Shown here: one piece after another, positions 7,452 to 15,071 of the stretch
Position numbering within the stretch: position 1 is the stretch's first letter
Layout: every line of letters begins with the position of its first letter
Notes under the pieces: generated by a model
What the model saw: the letters and a program-made list of their open reading frames with translations, nothing else
Database searches by the model: none
What the model was told of the DNA's origin: nothing
Position numbers and translations under genes: made by a program
Assembly (NCBI GenBank): GCA_025450765.1
Contig: JANWLS010000140.1
Coordinates: 1 to 36,693, forward strand
Source of the DNA: Vicinamibacterales bacterium
Lineage (GTDB): Bacteria; Acidobacteriota; Vicinamibacteria; Vicinamibacterales; CAVVIG01
DNA: 36,693 bases
Reading direction: 5' to 3'

Positions 7452-9089
7452 TCACTTCCTCAGCCGATCCAACAGCAGAAAGCGATCGCGATGCGGAGCC
7501 GGCTCCGCATGCGATCGCATGTCGATCCACATGATCATCGGCACTGCGTCGGCCGCAGCTCCCGCGGCGGGCCAGTTCGGCAGGCCGGCTCCATTCGGAT
7601 TCCCCGATTTGATGAAGTTCGCGAAGTAGGTTTCCATCGTGTCGGAAACCGCGTAGTCGTGGGCGGTCCAGGCGAACATCCGATTCGTCGCGAGGTTGCC
7701 GAGCGCGTATTCGATCTCCGCCGAGTGCACGGCCCCGCCTGGGCTTTCAGCCGGCTCGCCGAGGTCTTCGAGTCCCTCGGCTGTCATCTGCGGGCGCGGT
7801 CGTGCAAAGAGGTAGCGATAGACGGGCTCCCCGCTCGTCTGGCGCTGCAGCTCGGACCACTTCCAGGTGCCGTAGGTGATAAAGCGTGCGCTCGCGAGTG
7901 CGATCGCCGACTCGCGCGCCTCGGCGTCTGTCGAATCGGGAAAGTGTTCGAAGATCTCGCCCGCGTGCTGGCCGTAGAGATCGCGCACCGTTGCCGCGAA
8001 ATGCTCCGGCGTCGGCGCCTTCGAGCCAAGCAGGAATTGATAGCCCCTCTCCGTCGAGTTCCACCCCACAAGCAGCGGCACGTGCGCCTGATCGCCGGCA
8101 GCATAGACCGCCTCCGGCGTTTTGGGCAGGACGTAGCCGTCCACCGTCGCAGCGAACGGGGCCACGCCCGGGCGCGAAGCGTCGAGCAGTAGGCGCATGG
8201 CGGGAATCCGGCGAAGCTCCGCAAGGGAACTGGCGCCGACGTGTCCGGCGAACGCCGTCCCCGCCCGCTCTGCGTCCGCGAGCGTCACGGGGGCACGCGC
8301 GCCGAACATGGCGCCGCTCTCGCCAATCGCGGCGCGGAAGAGGCCCTTCGCCGGCGGCGATGCGAGGAGTGCGCTCACCGAGATGGAGCCGGCGCTCTCG
8401 CCCCCGATCGTCACCTGGTCGGGATCGCCGCCGAACGCCGCGATGTTCCGGCGCACCCACTCGAGTGCGGCGATCTGATCGAGCAACGCGTAGTTTCCCG
8501 ACGCGTGTTGCGGCGATGCCGCGGAGAGCTCCGGATAGGCGAAGAACCCGAAGATACCAAGGCGATAGCTCATCGTCACGACGACGATGCCGCGCCGGGC
8601 GAGGCTCTCGCCGTCGTAACGGGGTTCAGAGCCGTCGCCGGTGACGAATCCGCCGCCATAGAAGTAGACGAGCACCGGCCGATGAGCGGATGCCGACGCG
8701 TCCGGCGTCCAGACGTTGAGATAGAGGCAGTCCTCGCTCACCCCCGAATTGCGAAACACCATGTCGCCAAAGAGGCGGTTCTGCATGCATTGCGGCGCGA
8801 AGCGGTCGGCCGGCCGGACGCCAGGCCACGGCGCCACCGGCTGCGGCGGCTTCCAGCGCAAATCGCGAACAGGCGGCGCGGCGTACGGAATGCCGCGGAA
8901 GGTGTGAATGCCGCTTGCGAGCGTGATCCCCTGTACCACGCCACTGGCTGTGGCGACGCGGTCGCCTGCCGTGTTTGCCGGCACCACACCATCTCCGACG
9001 CGAACCACCGGGTGCGCCGCCAGCATCGCGACGGCGACCGCGCACATCAGCGCAGTCGCGACAGGCTGGAAAGGTGAGGTATGGAGCAC
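7452..9089 (-). CDS. Type-B carboxylesterase, exported
   Basis: An alpha/beta-hydrolase of the carboxylesterase type B/cholinesterase family, about 545 residues. From the GTG at 9089, the nucleophile is Ser232 in GGESAGS, the acid is probably Glu347 in GWNSTERG, and the His is His455 in GAVHSAEIEYALGN. Other signatures are FRGIPYAAPP, EDCLYLNVWTPD, the oxyanion loop YFYGGGFVTGDG and NYALLDQIAALEWVRRNIAAFGGDP. A hydrophobic N-terminus (LMCAVAVAMLAAH) suggests export. The start is uncertain: the GTG gives a fuller signal sequence, the ATG at 9047 gives 531 residues, and neither has a clear ribosome site. The open frame continues upstream as a shadow of the next gene. It probably shares a transcript with the gene at 9125-9700. 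Confidence 0.88.
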   Translation of the reverse strand: MLHTSPFQPVATALMCAVAVAMLAAHPVVRVGDGVVPANTAGDRVATASGVVQGITLASGIHTFRGIPYAAPPVRDLRWKPPQPVAPWPGVRPADRFAPQCMQNRLFGDMVFRNSGVSEDCLYLNVWTPDASASAHRPVLVYFYGGGFVTGDGSEPRYDGESLARRGIVVVTMSYRLGIFGFFAYPELSAASPQHASGNYALLDQIAALEWVRRNIAAFGGDPDQVTIGGESAGSISVSALLASPPAKGLFRAAIGESGAMFGARAPVTLADAERAGTAFAGHVGASSLAELRRIPAMRLLLDASRPGVAPFAATVDGYVLPKTPEAVYAAGDQAHVPLLVGWNSTERGYQFLLGSKAPTPEHFAATVRDLYGQHAGEIFEHFPDSTDAEARESAIALASARFITYGTWKWSELQRQTSGEPVYRYLFARPRPQMTAEGLEDLGEPAESPGGAVHSAEIEYALGNLATNRMFAWTAHDYAVSDTMETYFANFIKSGNPNGAGLPNWPAAGAAADAVPMIMWIDMRSHAEPAPHRDRFLLLDRLRK

Positions 9090-9124
9090 GTTGATCGCCA
9101 GGATGCCGGGCCGCAGTTCTCGCT

Positions 9125-9700
9125 TCAGCGGTGGGCGTCTGGCTCTCTCTTGAACAAGTACGCCACGCGCCGGCCCGACCCGTCGGAATACTCGATCACG
9201 ACCGTACCGGGTGGCCGATTGCTGGTTTCTGACAGATCCGCAGGATCCGAATCGACGAGCTGAAACGTCTGAACGTGCCCTTTGGCCTCTCTGACCGCGA
9301 TCCGCTCTCGTCGGCGGTCGATGCTCGTGACCGTGCCCTCCGTCACTTCGGCACCGGTGCTGGTGCGCTCGCCCGATGTTCCCGCGCCGACGATGGCCCC
9401 GTAACGTACGAGCACCGTGTCTCCCTCGTGCAGCCCGTCCAACGGACTTGATGCGGGAGCCTTCCCGCCGTGCACGATGAGGTTCTTCGCGTAACGGTAG
9501 ACGTCGCGGACGCCGGCGACCGTGCCGGCAACGACGAGCTTCAGGGTTGACCCGATCCGGTCCAGGCCTCCCTTCGTCCCCATCGTCGGCGTTGTGGTCT
9601 TGATCGGAGGGCCCGTCTGGGCGTTGATCACGGCCGGCACGGCAGCGAGCATGCCGGCGCAGATGGCCAAGGCGACCATCGCGCGGCGAAGGCCGGCCAT
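9125..9700 (-). CDS. Secreted hypothetical protein with SH3-like beta region
   Basis: The 191-residue product starts MAGLRRAMVALAICAGMLAAV, a good signal peptide with probable cleavage after INAQ. The central part (LKLVVAGTVAGVRDVYRYAKNLIVH) is unusual. The C-terminal half contains EGDTVLVRYG and EGTVTSIDRRRERIAVREA, a beta-rich pattern seen in many secreted acidobacterial hypotheticals that carry a small barrel. I cannot assign a function. The ATG at 9700 is preferred over a TTG at 9745 because it places the signal peptide at the terminus. It is divergent from the permease at 9808 and lies 35 bases ahead of the esterase, with which it is likely co-transcribed. Confidence 0.7.
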   Translation of the reverse strand: MAGLRRAMVALAICAGMLAAVPAVINAQTGPPIKTTTPTMGTKGGLDRIGSTLKLVVAGTVAGVRDVYRYAKNLIVHGGKAPASSPLDGLHEGDTVLVRYGAIVGAGTSGERTSTGAEVTEGTVTSIDRRRERIAVREAKGHVQTFQLVDSDPADLSETSNRPPGTVVIEYSDGSGRRVAYLFKREPDAHR

Positions 9701-9778
9701 CGAGCACCAGCGGCTGGACGATTTCACGCTCTCGTGTCCGTGCAAGTGGGATACCAGCCGGCGGAGCTGGGAAGCGGG

Positions 9779-9784
9779 TAGAAT
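9779..9784 (+). promoter_or_regulatory. Probable -10 element (TAGAAT) of the permease gene
   Basis: TAGAAT ends 23 bases before the ATG at 9808 and is followed by a GAGGAG ribosome site at 9796-9801. A clear -35 box is not visible. Confidence 0.4.
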
Positions 9785-9807
9785 CGCGAGACCCAGAGGA
9801 GCACAGG

Positions 9808-12159
9808 ATGTATCAGGACCTGCGACAGGCCTGCCGATTCTTCAGGCGCCGTTCGACGGCAGCCCTGCTGTGCACGATCGCGCTCGCCATCGGAATCGCA
9901 GCCTTTACGGCGATCATCTCGATCGCCGATGCCGTGCTCTGGCATCCACTTCCGTATCGGCAGTCGGGCGATCTCGTCAGAATCCGCGAATGTTTCCCCA
10001 AGCAGCACTTCGCCACTATCCCGGTTCCGCTGGACATGCTGCAACACTGGGACGCCAGCCACTCGCTGTTTGCGGATGTCGTCCCCTTCTACATGCAGTC
10101 TGCCTGGCTACCCGGAGAGCCGGAAGCCGACGCCGTCACCGGCGTTGTGGCATCGCCGGCACTCTTCCAGACGCTTGGCGTCACGCCAGAGCTTGGCAGG
10201 TTGCCAGCCTCCGACGATTTCGGTTCAGTGCTGCTCAGCCATGCGCTCTGGCAAAGCCGATTCAACGGCGATCGCGGGGCCATTGGCAAGCCGCTGCGAG
10301 TCGGCGATCGCGTATTCACGATCGCCGGGGTGATGCCGCCCGACTTTTCGTTTCCCGTCAGGAACGTTCGGCTCTGGATGCCGCTCGCCCCTGACGATCC
10401 AGTCGTGCAGGCAACGTCCAAGGTGCAGGTCATCGCCAGGCTCAAGACCGGTGTGCCGCTGGCCGAAGCACAGGCCGCTGCGGCGGCCACCATTCACGGT
10501 GACCATCCCGGCCTCGAGGTCACGCCGTTCGTGATCGTCAATCCAGGCGTTCGTCGGGAGTTTCTGGTCTTTTTCGCTGCCGTCCTTCTGGTTCTCGTGA
10601 TCGCGATCGGGAATGCCGGAAACATCCTGCTCGGAGAAGCCATCCGGCGAGACACAGAGATCGCCACACGGCGGTCGCTTGGCGCGTCGACGTGGCGCAT
10701 CGCGCGCCAATTGCTCGCCGAAAGCCTGCTGATCTCCACGATTGCGGCGGCCGCGGGAATTCTTGGCGCCGCATGGCTCGTCTCTCGGCTCGCATCGGGC
10801 CTGCCGCGCATGGCCGTGCTTCTCAGTCTCAGCCCGATCGCGCTCGACTGGCGCGCGGCAGGCCTGGCCGCGGTCGCGTCCGCCGCAAGCGGCACGTTTG
10901 CAGGTCTTGCGCCGCTGTGGCGTGCCCGCTCGCTCGAGCTCCAGGATCCGCTACGTCATGCGGCACAGACCATGACGTCGCGGAGCCGCCTCCGCAGTCT
11001 GCTGCTCGCGACACAGCTTGCCCTGTCGGTGGTCGTCCTGGTCTCCGCCGGGTTGCTCCTCAGTACCTTCGTGCGACTCACTCAGGAGAACGTCCCCTAT
11101 GATGCGGCACACCTGATGACGTTCCGCATGTACTTGCCGCCTGCACACTTTTCCAGTGAGGCGGCGAGCTCCGAGTTTGTCGCCCGCGTGCGGGCTGCAG
11201 CAGCCAGCCTGCCATCGGTGAGGGCGACGTCGATCGCCCTCGGGACTCCTGCCTCTAACAGCTTCGGATCGGGACGGATCGAGACGGCCGAGCGTGGTGT
11301 GATTTCCGGAGACATTATTATCAGCGTCGCGGACGCTGATGAACACTACCTGGCTTCGCTCGGGATGCCATTGCTTCATGGCAACGGCCCTGCGGCGGAG
11401 CAGGGATCCGAGGCATCGTCGAAGGTCGTCGTCAGCCGATCGCTCGCCGATCGGATCGCGCCAAGGGGAAAGGCGCTTGGCGTGCAATTCCGCTGGGATC
11501 CTACCGACCCATGGCTGACGGTCGCCGGGGTCGTGCCGGATGTGAGGAATGGAGCATTCAACAGCGGGCTCGGGACGCTTGCCGTGTACGAGCCCCGCTC
11601 GGCTGATTTCGCCCGCTACACCCAACCGCTGCTGATCGTGCGGACGTACGGGCCTCCGGACGTCATCGCACCAGCGATCGTGCGGTTGATTCACACCATC
11701 GATCCCGAAGTGCCCGTCGTTGATGTCGAAAGCGGGAATGAGATCGCCGCCGAACAGCGCATCGCACCGCGCTTCGCGGCGCTTTTCATGCTGGCAGTCG
11801 CTGTCCTCGCCCTCGTCATAGCCCTGGGCGGTGTGTACGGCGTCTTCTCGTGCGCGGCCCTGTCGCGGGTTCGCGAAGTCGGGATCCGGCTGGCGCTTGG
11901 CGCGACGTCGGGCGGCATTGTGCGGATGATGGTGGGCGATGCCGGTCGCCTGGTGCTCATCGCCGTGTTGATCGGAGCCGCAGCAGCGGCCGGTGTCACC
12001 CAGATGCTGCACGGGATGCTGTACGAGGTGTCGCCTCTCGATCCGTGGACATTCGGCGCCGCGGTCCTGTTCCTCGCCGTTGCGGCGTTGGCAGCCACGG
12101 CGCTCGCGGTGCGAGGTCCCAGCCGAACCCCGCCAATGGAGGCGCTGCGGATGGAATAG
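9808..12159 (+). CDS. FtsX/MacB-type duplicated permease (ADOP family)
   Basis: A 783-residue ABC-type permease built as two MacB-like halves. Each has a periplasmic MacB_PCD domain followed by an FtsX domain. The first transmembrane helix is residues about 18-42 (LLCTIALAIGIAAFTAI); FtsX helices follow near 250-420, and the second set lies near 650-775 with the signature VREVGIRLALGATSGGIVRMM. PASDDFGSVLLSHALWQSRF and VAGVVPDVRNGAF are typical of the Acidobacteria duplicated orphan permeases (ADOP). No ATPase gene is adjacent, as usual for this group. The partner ATPase and substrate are unknown; MacB-like proteins use mechanotransmission rather than import. Start: ATG at 9808 with GAGGAG six bases upstream. 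Confidence 0.92.
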   Translation: MYQDLRQACRFFRRRSTAALLCTIALAIGIAAFTAIISIADAVLWHPLPYRQSGDLVRIRECFPKQHFATIPVPLDMLQHWDASHSLFADVVPFYMQSAWLPGEPEADAVTGVVASPALFQTLGVTPELGRLPASDDFGSVLLSHALWQSRFNGDRGAIGKPLRVGDRVFTIAGVMPPDFSFPVRNVRLWMPLAPDDPVVQATSKVQVIARLKTGVPLAEAQAAAAATIHGDHPGLEVTPFVIVNPGVRREFLVFFAAVLLVLVIAIGNAGNILLGEAIRRDTEIATRRSLGASTWRIARQLLAESLLISTIAAAAGILGAAWLVSRLASGLPRMAVLLSLSPIALDWRAAGLAAVASAASGTFAGLAPLWRARSLELQDPLRHAAQTMTSRSRLRSLLLATQLALSVVVLVSAGLLLSTFVRLTQENVPYDAAHLMTFRMYLPPAHFSSEAASSEFVARVRAAAASLPSVRATSIALGTPASNSFGSGRIETAERGVISGDIIISVADADEHYLASLGMPLLHGNGPAAEQGSEASSKVVVSRSLADRIAPRGKALGVQFRWDPTDPWLTVAGVVPDVRNGAFNSGLGTLAVYEPRSADFARYTQPLLIVRTYGPPDVIAPAIVRLIHTIDPEVPVVDVESGNEIAAEQRIAPRFAALFMLAVAVLALVIALGGVYGVFSCAALSRVREVGIRLALGATSGGIVRMMVGDAGRLVLIAVLIGAAAAAGVTQMLHGMLYEVSPLDPWTFGAAVLFLAVAALAATALAVRGPSRTPPMEALRME

Positions 12160-12186
12160 CAGCCTGCCAGAGCACGCGATCTTCGG

Positions 12187-12408
12187 CTATCCCACGACGG
12201 ATCCTTCGACCGCCAGCGCCTGGACGTCTCTCGGCTCATCGCCGACGAGATAGTTCAAGACCTCGAACCCGATGAGTCGGCCGCTCCTATCCTTGATGAG
12301 GATCACCTCGTCAGATGTCTCTTCGGCGACGTACTCTTTTGAGGGGTCATCGAACCACACGTTGAGCGTGTTGCCTGCCCTGTCAAAGGTCAGCTTGATG
12401 GGTTTCAT
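12187..12408 (-). CDS. DUF2283 protein, putative antitoxin
   Basis: This 73-residue protein matches the small DUF2283 domain: IKLTFDRAGNTLNVWFDD, then an acidic EYVAEETSDEVILIKDRSGRLIGFEVLNYL. DUF2283 proteins have no proven biochemical role; they are often next to small nuclease-like genes and are thought to behave as antitoxins. Here the start ATG overlaps the stop of the upstream RelE-like gene in an ATGA arrangement, so the pair is translationally coupled. It is the last gene of the integrase-led operon and ends 27 bases from the convergent permease stop. Antitoxin function is inference from size, pairing and overlap. Confidence 0.8.
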   Translation of the reverse strand: MKPIKLTFDRAGNTLNVWFDDPSKEYVAEETSDEVILIKDRSGRLIGFEVLNYLVGDEPRDVQALAVEGSVVG

Positions 12409-12710
12409 ATCGCGTCACCAATCTTGATCCTGTCGGTGATGTACGCCGTCACGATGAATCCGTCGCCATTCAAGTGCCGCACCACGACGCAGCAATAGCG
12501 CTTCTCCGCCCTACCGTAATAGAGGAATACCGATTGATCTTTTCGGCTACGCCGCACCACCTCCGGCTGGGCAAGGATTCCCTTGACGAGATCTTCACAA
12601 CCCGCCATGAGCGGGTGTTTCGTCGTCACGATCTTCTGCCAGTAATCCTCCGTTACGCGAACCCGTTTGCCTAGCGACGAGGTGACCTCGAAAAGGATGT
12701 TCGGCGTCAC
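12405..12710 (-). CDS. PBECR/RelE-like putative nuclease, candidate toxin
   Basis: About 101 residues. The pattern YWQKIVTTKHP, then LVKGILAQPEVVRRSRKDQSVFLYYGR and a final hydrophobic YCCVVVRHLNGDGFIVTAYITDRIK resembles the phage Barnase-EndoU-ColicinE5/D-RelE-like nuclease (PBECR2) fold. Candidate conserved residues are Trp24, His32-Pro33, Tyr64-Tyr65, Thr88, Tyr90 and Lys96, counted from the GTG at 12710. I chose that GTG because it overlaps the integrase stop as GTGA, mirroring the ATGA to the next gene; a GTG at 12716 adds two codons. Both junctions are therefore four-base overlaps. Nuclease or toxin activity is inferred from the family and from pairing with DUF2283; the sequence alone does not prove it. 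Confidence 0.75.
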   Translation of the reverse strand: MTPNILFEVTSSLGKRVRVTEDYWQKIVTTKHPLMAGCEDLVKGILAQPEVVRRSRKDQSVFLYYGRAEKRYCCVVVRHLNGDGFIVTAYITDRIKIGDAI

Positions 12711-13774
12711 GCCCACGCCCGCATCACTTCCTGCTCTAGCTTGCTCTGCAGAGTCTTGACCCAGGGCTTGTAGTGCTTCTCCGTCACCTTGATCGACGAG
12801 TGGCCGAGAAGAATCGAGACGGTCTCGAGCGGCACGCCGGCAAGGAGCAGCTCCACAGCGAACGTGTCCCGAAAACGATGCGAATGGCCGTTCTCAACCT
12901 TCGCGAGCTCAAAGAGCTTGTCCAAGTATCGCGACCAGTTCGAGCGCGCGGTCACCGGCTTCGCGTTGCCGGTTGTGAAGAACCGGCCACTGCCGTTGGT
13001 ATCGAGCTTTCCGAGCGCTTGGATCACAGTCGGCGGCAAAGGAACGTAGACCGGTGTGCCGGTCTTCGCCGTGTACAGAAAGAGCTTGTTTCCGTCCAAC
13101 CGGTCCTTCGACAGCGCGGTTGCGTCGCTGATGCGCAGCCCGGAGTGGCGCATCACGAGCACGAAGGCCTTCAGCCTGCCTTGGTTGCCCGGGTACCTGT
13201 CGCACGCGTCGAGAATACGCTTCATCTCCTCCTGTGAGAAGGGCAGCGTCGGCGCATGCTTCGCTTTCGGGCGTCTCAGCGCTTTCGTGGGGTTCCGCTC
13301 AATCCACTGCGCGTCGAGGCAGAACTCGAAAAACGCGCACAGGCGCTCGAGGTTCTTGATGGCGTAGAGCGCGCCATCCTCCCACGTCTGCTGGAACTGC
13401 CGCAGCGCATCGACAGTGAGCTGGCGAAGCTGCGTCCTGCCCGTCTTCGTGCACCAGGATACGAGCCGCTTCTCGAGGAGCAGGCCGTACTTCCGGATCG
13501 TCTCAGGAGCGAGATGGCGCGAACACTGGTACGCGACGAAGCGCTCCACCGCCTCGGAGACGGAGGGGATTTCCGGCTTGACGATACCGATCTCGCCGGA
13601 CGCCTCCCAACCGCGGACGAGATCGCTCGCTGCTTCCCAGGAGCGCAGATCGAGGGACTTCTTGATCACCTCGCCGCGCAGCGTCCCCTGTACCCAGATC
13701 GGGCACTGGCATTTCCGGAAGCGGCGCGACGTGTGACGGCAGGGAGGATAGTGCCGTCGGTAGAGCGTGAGCAT
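12707..13774 (-). CDS. Tyrosine recombinase/integrase
   Basis: A 355-residue phage-type integrase with a complete catalytic set: Arg214 (HSGLRISD), Lys237 (TAKTG), His299 and Arg302 (HSHRFRDTFA), His325 (LLGHSS) and Tyr335 (EKHYKPW). An N-terminal Cys cluster (Cys12, Cys22, Cys24) around HTSRRFRKCQC could bind zinc and DNA. The middle region, VERFVAYQCSRHLAPETIRKYGLLL, is the core-binding domain. The gene is read away from the 3' end of tRNA-Ser(CGA), 97 bases from its start, which is the usual position for an integrase that uses the tRNA as attachment site. Its stop overlaps the putative nuclease gene. Its base composition looks slightly less GC-rich than the flanks. Confidence 0.93.
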   Translation of the reverse strand: MLTLYRRHYPPCRHTSRRFRKCQCPIWVQGTLRGEVIKKSLDLRSWEAASDLVRGWEASGEIGIVKPEIPSVSEAVERFVAYQCSRHLAPETIRKYGLLLEKRLVSWCTKTGRTQLRQLTVDALRQFQQTWEDGALYAIKNLERLCAFFEFCLDAQWIERNPTKALRRPKAKHAPTLPFSQEEMKRILDACDRYPGNQGRLKAFVLVMRHSGLRISDATALSKDRLDGNKLFLYTAKTGTPVYVPLPPTVIQALGKLDTNGSGRFFTTGNAKPVTARSNWSRYLDKLFELAKVENGHSHRFRDTFAVELLLAGVPLETVSILLGHSSIKVTEKHYKPWVKTLQSKLEQEVMRAWA

Positions 13775-13775
13775 G

Positions 13776-13824
13776 GCCGTTCCTCGCTCCGATTATCGCG
13801 CGATTGGAACGATTTAGGAACGGC
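13776..13824. promoter_or_regulatory. Concentric inverted repeat over the integrase start
   Basis: GCCGTTCCT at 13776-13784 is the exact inverse of AGGAACGGC at 13816-13824. Near the centre is a perfect ten-base palindrome, ATCGCGCGAT (13795-13804), whose midpoint falls within a base of the outer repeat's midpoint. GGAACG recurs at 13806 and 13817 in direct orientation. It begins one base upstream of the integrase start codon. It could be an integrase/excisionase arm site or an autoregulatory operator. Confidence 0.5.
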
Positions 13825-13842
13825 GAAACTGCCTAGAACTGC

Positions 13843-13865
13843 AAGTGCTTTATTTTAAGCCACTT
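13843..13865 (-). terminator. Hairpin just past the tRNA-Ser 3' end
   Basis: AAGTGCTT (13843-13850) pairs with AAGC plus ACTT (13857-13860 and 13862-13865) around a TATTTT loop, with one bulged base. It lies six bases from the tRNA CCA. It has no T-tract on the minus strand, so a terminator role is only possible; it may instead mark the element boundary. Confidence 0.3.
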
Positions 13866-13870
13866 ATGAA

Positions 13871-13961
13871 TGGCGGAGAGGGTGGGATTCGAACCCACGT
13901 GCCGGTTACCCGACAAGACGCTTTCGAGGCGCCCCCGTTACGACCACTTCGGTACCTCTCC
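13871..13961 (-). tRNA. tRNA-Ser (anticodon CGA)
   Basis: On the minus strand the gene begins GGAGAGG at 13961 and its acceptor pairs with CCTCTCC (13875-13881 complement). The anticodon loop reads CTCGAAA, giving CGA for UCG serine codons. A long variable arm, typical of tRNA-Ser, precedes the T-arm, whose stem GTGGG/CCCAC encloses TTCGAAT (13882-13898 region). The discriminator is G and the CCA is encoded (13871-13873). It is intact and faces the integrase. Confidence 0.93.
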
Positions 13962-13988
13962 GCATGGTCGGGACAGGACGATCGTTCA

Positions 13989-13994
13989 ATTATA
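13989..13994 (-). promoter_or_regulatory. Perfect -10 element (TATAAT) of tRNA-Ser
   Basis: On the minus strand TGTATAAT places a consensus TATAAT, with the upstream TG of an extended -10, 27 bases before the tRNA 5' end. The -35 region is not obvious. This AT-rich stretch stands out from the GC-rich surroundings and lies between the tadA stop and the tRNA. Confidence 0.5.
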
Positions 13995-14000
13995 CACAGG

Positions 14001-14465
14001 TCAGACGCGCGCCCGACGGCCCTTGAAAAACGCCTGCAGCACGGCGCGGCACTCCTCTTCCAGCACGCCGCCGACCACCGCGAACCGGTGGTTCAAACCC
14101 GGAATTTCGAGCGCACGCACGGTGGACACGAGCGCGCCGGTCTTGGGTTCGGCGGTCCCGTAAATCACGGTGCCGACGCGCGCATGGACGAGGGCGCCGA
14201 TGCACATCAGGCACGGCTCGACGGTCACGCACAGCGTCGCGCCCGACAGCCGATAGTTGCCGATGTGCTGGGCCGCCGCACGCAGCGCCACGATTTCGGC
14301 GTGGGCCGTCGGGTCGTGCGCCGCGATGGGATGATTGAACCCACGCGCCACGATCTCGCCCTCGATCGCGACCACCGCCCCGACCGGCACCTCGCCCGCG
14401 CTCTCGGCGTGGTGCGCCTCGTCGAGCGCGGCCCACATCAGCGCTTCGTATTCGATTTCAGCCAT
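14001..14465 (-). CDS. tadA: tRNA-specific adenosine deaminase TadA
   Basis: The 154-residue enzyme converts adenosine at the wobble position of tRNA-Arg(ACG) to inosine. It has the cytidine-deaminase-like zinc site: His55 and Glu57 in TAHAEIVAL, and Cys85 and Cys88 in PCLMCIGA. Substrate-binding segments GEVPVGAVVA and RGFNHPIAAHDPTAHAE are conserved, and the length is normal. ATG at 14465 is the only sensible start; no strong ribosome site is seen upstream. The gene is divergent from the acetyltransferase (57 bases apart) and its stop is 39 bases from tRNA-Ser on the same strand. Confidence 0.95.
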   Translation of the reverse strand: MAEIEYEALMWAALDEAHHAESAGEVPVGAVVAIEGEIVARGFNHPIAAHDPTAHAEIVALRAAAQHIGNYRLSGATLCVTVEPCLMCIGALVHARVGTVIYGTAEPKTGALVSTVRALEIPGLNHRFAVVGGVLEEECRAVLQAFFKGRRARV

Positions 14466-14488
14466 CGCGAATCACCGCCGCCCTGCCG

Positions 14489-14494
14489 TAGAAT
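14489..14494 (+). promoter_or_regulatory. Probable -10 element (TAGAAT) of the GNAT gene
   Basis: TAGAAT ends 28 bases before the acetyltransferase ATG at 14523. It lies in the short divergent region upstream of tadA. No good -35 is seen. Confidence 0.35.
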
Positions 14495-14522
14495 TCGGGT
14501 AACCGCCACGCGAGCCTCTGCC

Positions 14523-15071
14523 ATGTGGGCTGCTGCCGCCGCATCGCCGCCGACCATCCGCCCGGCCCTTCCGGACGACGCCGACGCCATCGCTCGCATT
14601 CACGTCGCGTCCTGGCAGCACACGTACGCGGATCTGCTGCCGGCCGACTTCCTCAGCCACCTCTCGATCGCGGACGATGCGCGCCGGTGGCGCCGGACGA
14701 TGATCGACGCGCGGCCGCGACTGTTCGTCTACGTCGCCGAACGGGCGGGCGCGCTCACGGGGTTCGCCGTCGGCGGCCCCAACCATCTCCACGACGAGCT
14801 CTACGCCGGCGAGCTGCAGGCCATCTACCTCGATCCCGAGTGCGAGCGCCAGGGAATCGGCACCGCGCTCGTCCGGGCCACCGCCGCGCACCTCGCAGAG
14901 CTCGGCATGCCCTCGATGATCGTCTGGGTGCTCGCCGGCAATTCCGCGCGCCGCTTCTATGAAAAGCTGGGCGGCGGATCAGCGGGGCGGCGGCAGCTTC
15001 GGCTCGCCGGACGCTGGCTCGACGCGGTCGCCTACGGCTGGCTGGACACAACGGCGCTGCGTCATCCATGA
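14523..15071 (+). CDS. GNAT-family N-acetyltransferase
   Basis: A 182-residue Gcn5-related acetyltransferase. TIRPALPDDADAIARIHVASW is the typical first strand and helix; the acetyl-CoA loop is the segment LQAIYLDPECERQGIGTAL with the R/Q-x-x-G-x-G/A motif (QGIGTA). WVLAGNSARRFYEKLGG is the usual C-terminal strand, helix and Tyr. The substrate is unknown. The start is the ATG at 14523; the open frame extends upstream through tRNA-Ser, but that part is spurious translation of RNA. The 3' end overlaps the convergent VanZ gene by 93 bases. Confidence 0.88.
   Translation: MWAAAAASPPTIRPALPDDADAIARIHVASWQHTYADLLPADFLSHLSIADDARRWRRTMIDARPRLFVYVAERAGALTGFAVGGPNHLHDELYAGELQAIYLDPECERQGIGTALVRATAAHLAELGMPSMIVWVLAGNSARRFYEKLGGGSAGRRQLRLAGRWLDAVAYGWLDTTALRHP

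Noticed and set aside
9090-9707. Extension of the carboxylesterase frame across the next gene
   Set aside because: The extra residues are Arg/Gly-rich and are read in the wrong frame of the secreted protein at 9125-9700.
13845-14522. Upstream extension of the acetyltransferase frame
   Set aside because: The peptide GGEGGIRTHVPVTRQD is a translated tRNA-Ser and is a known type of spurious product.
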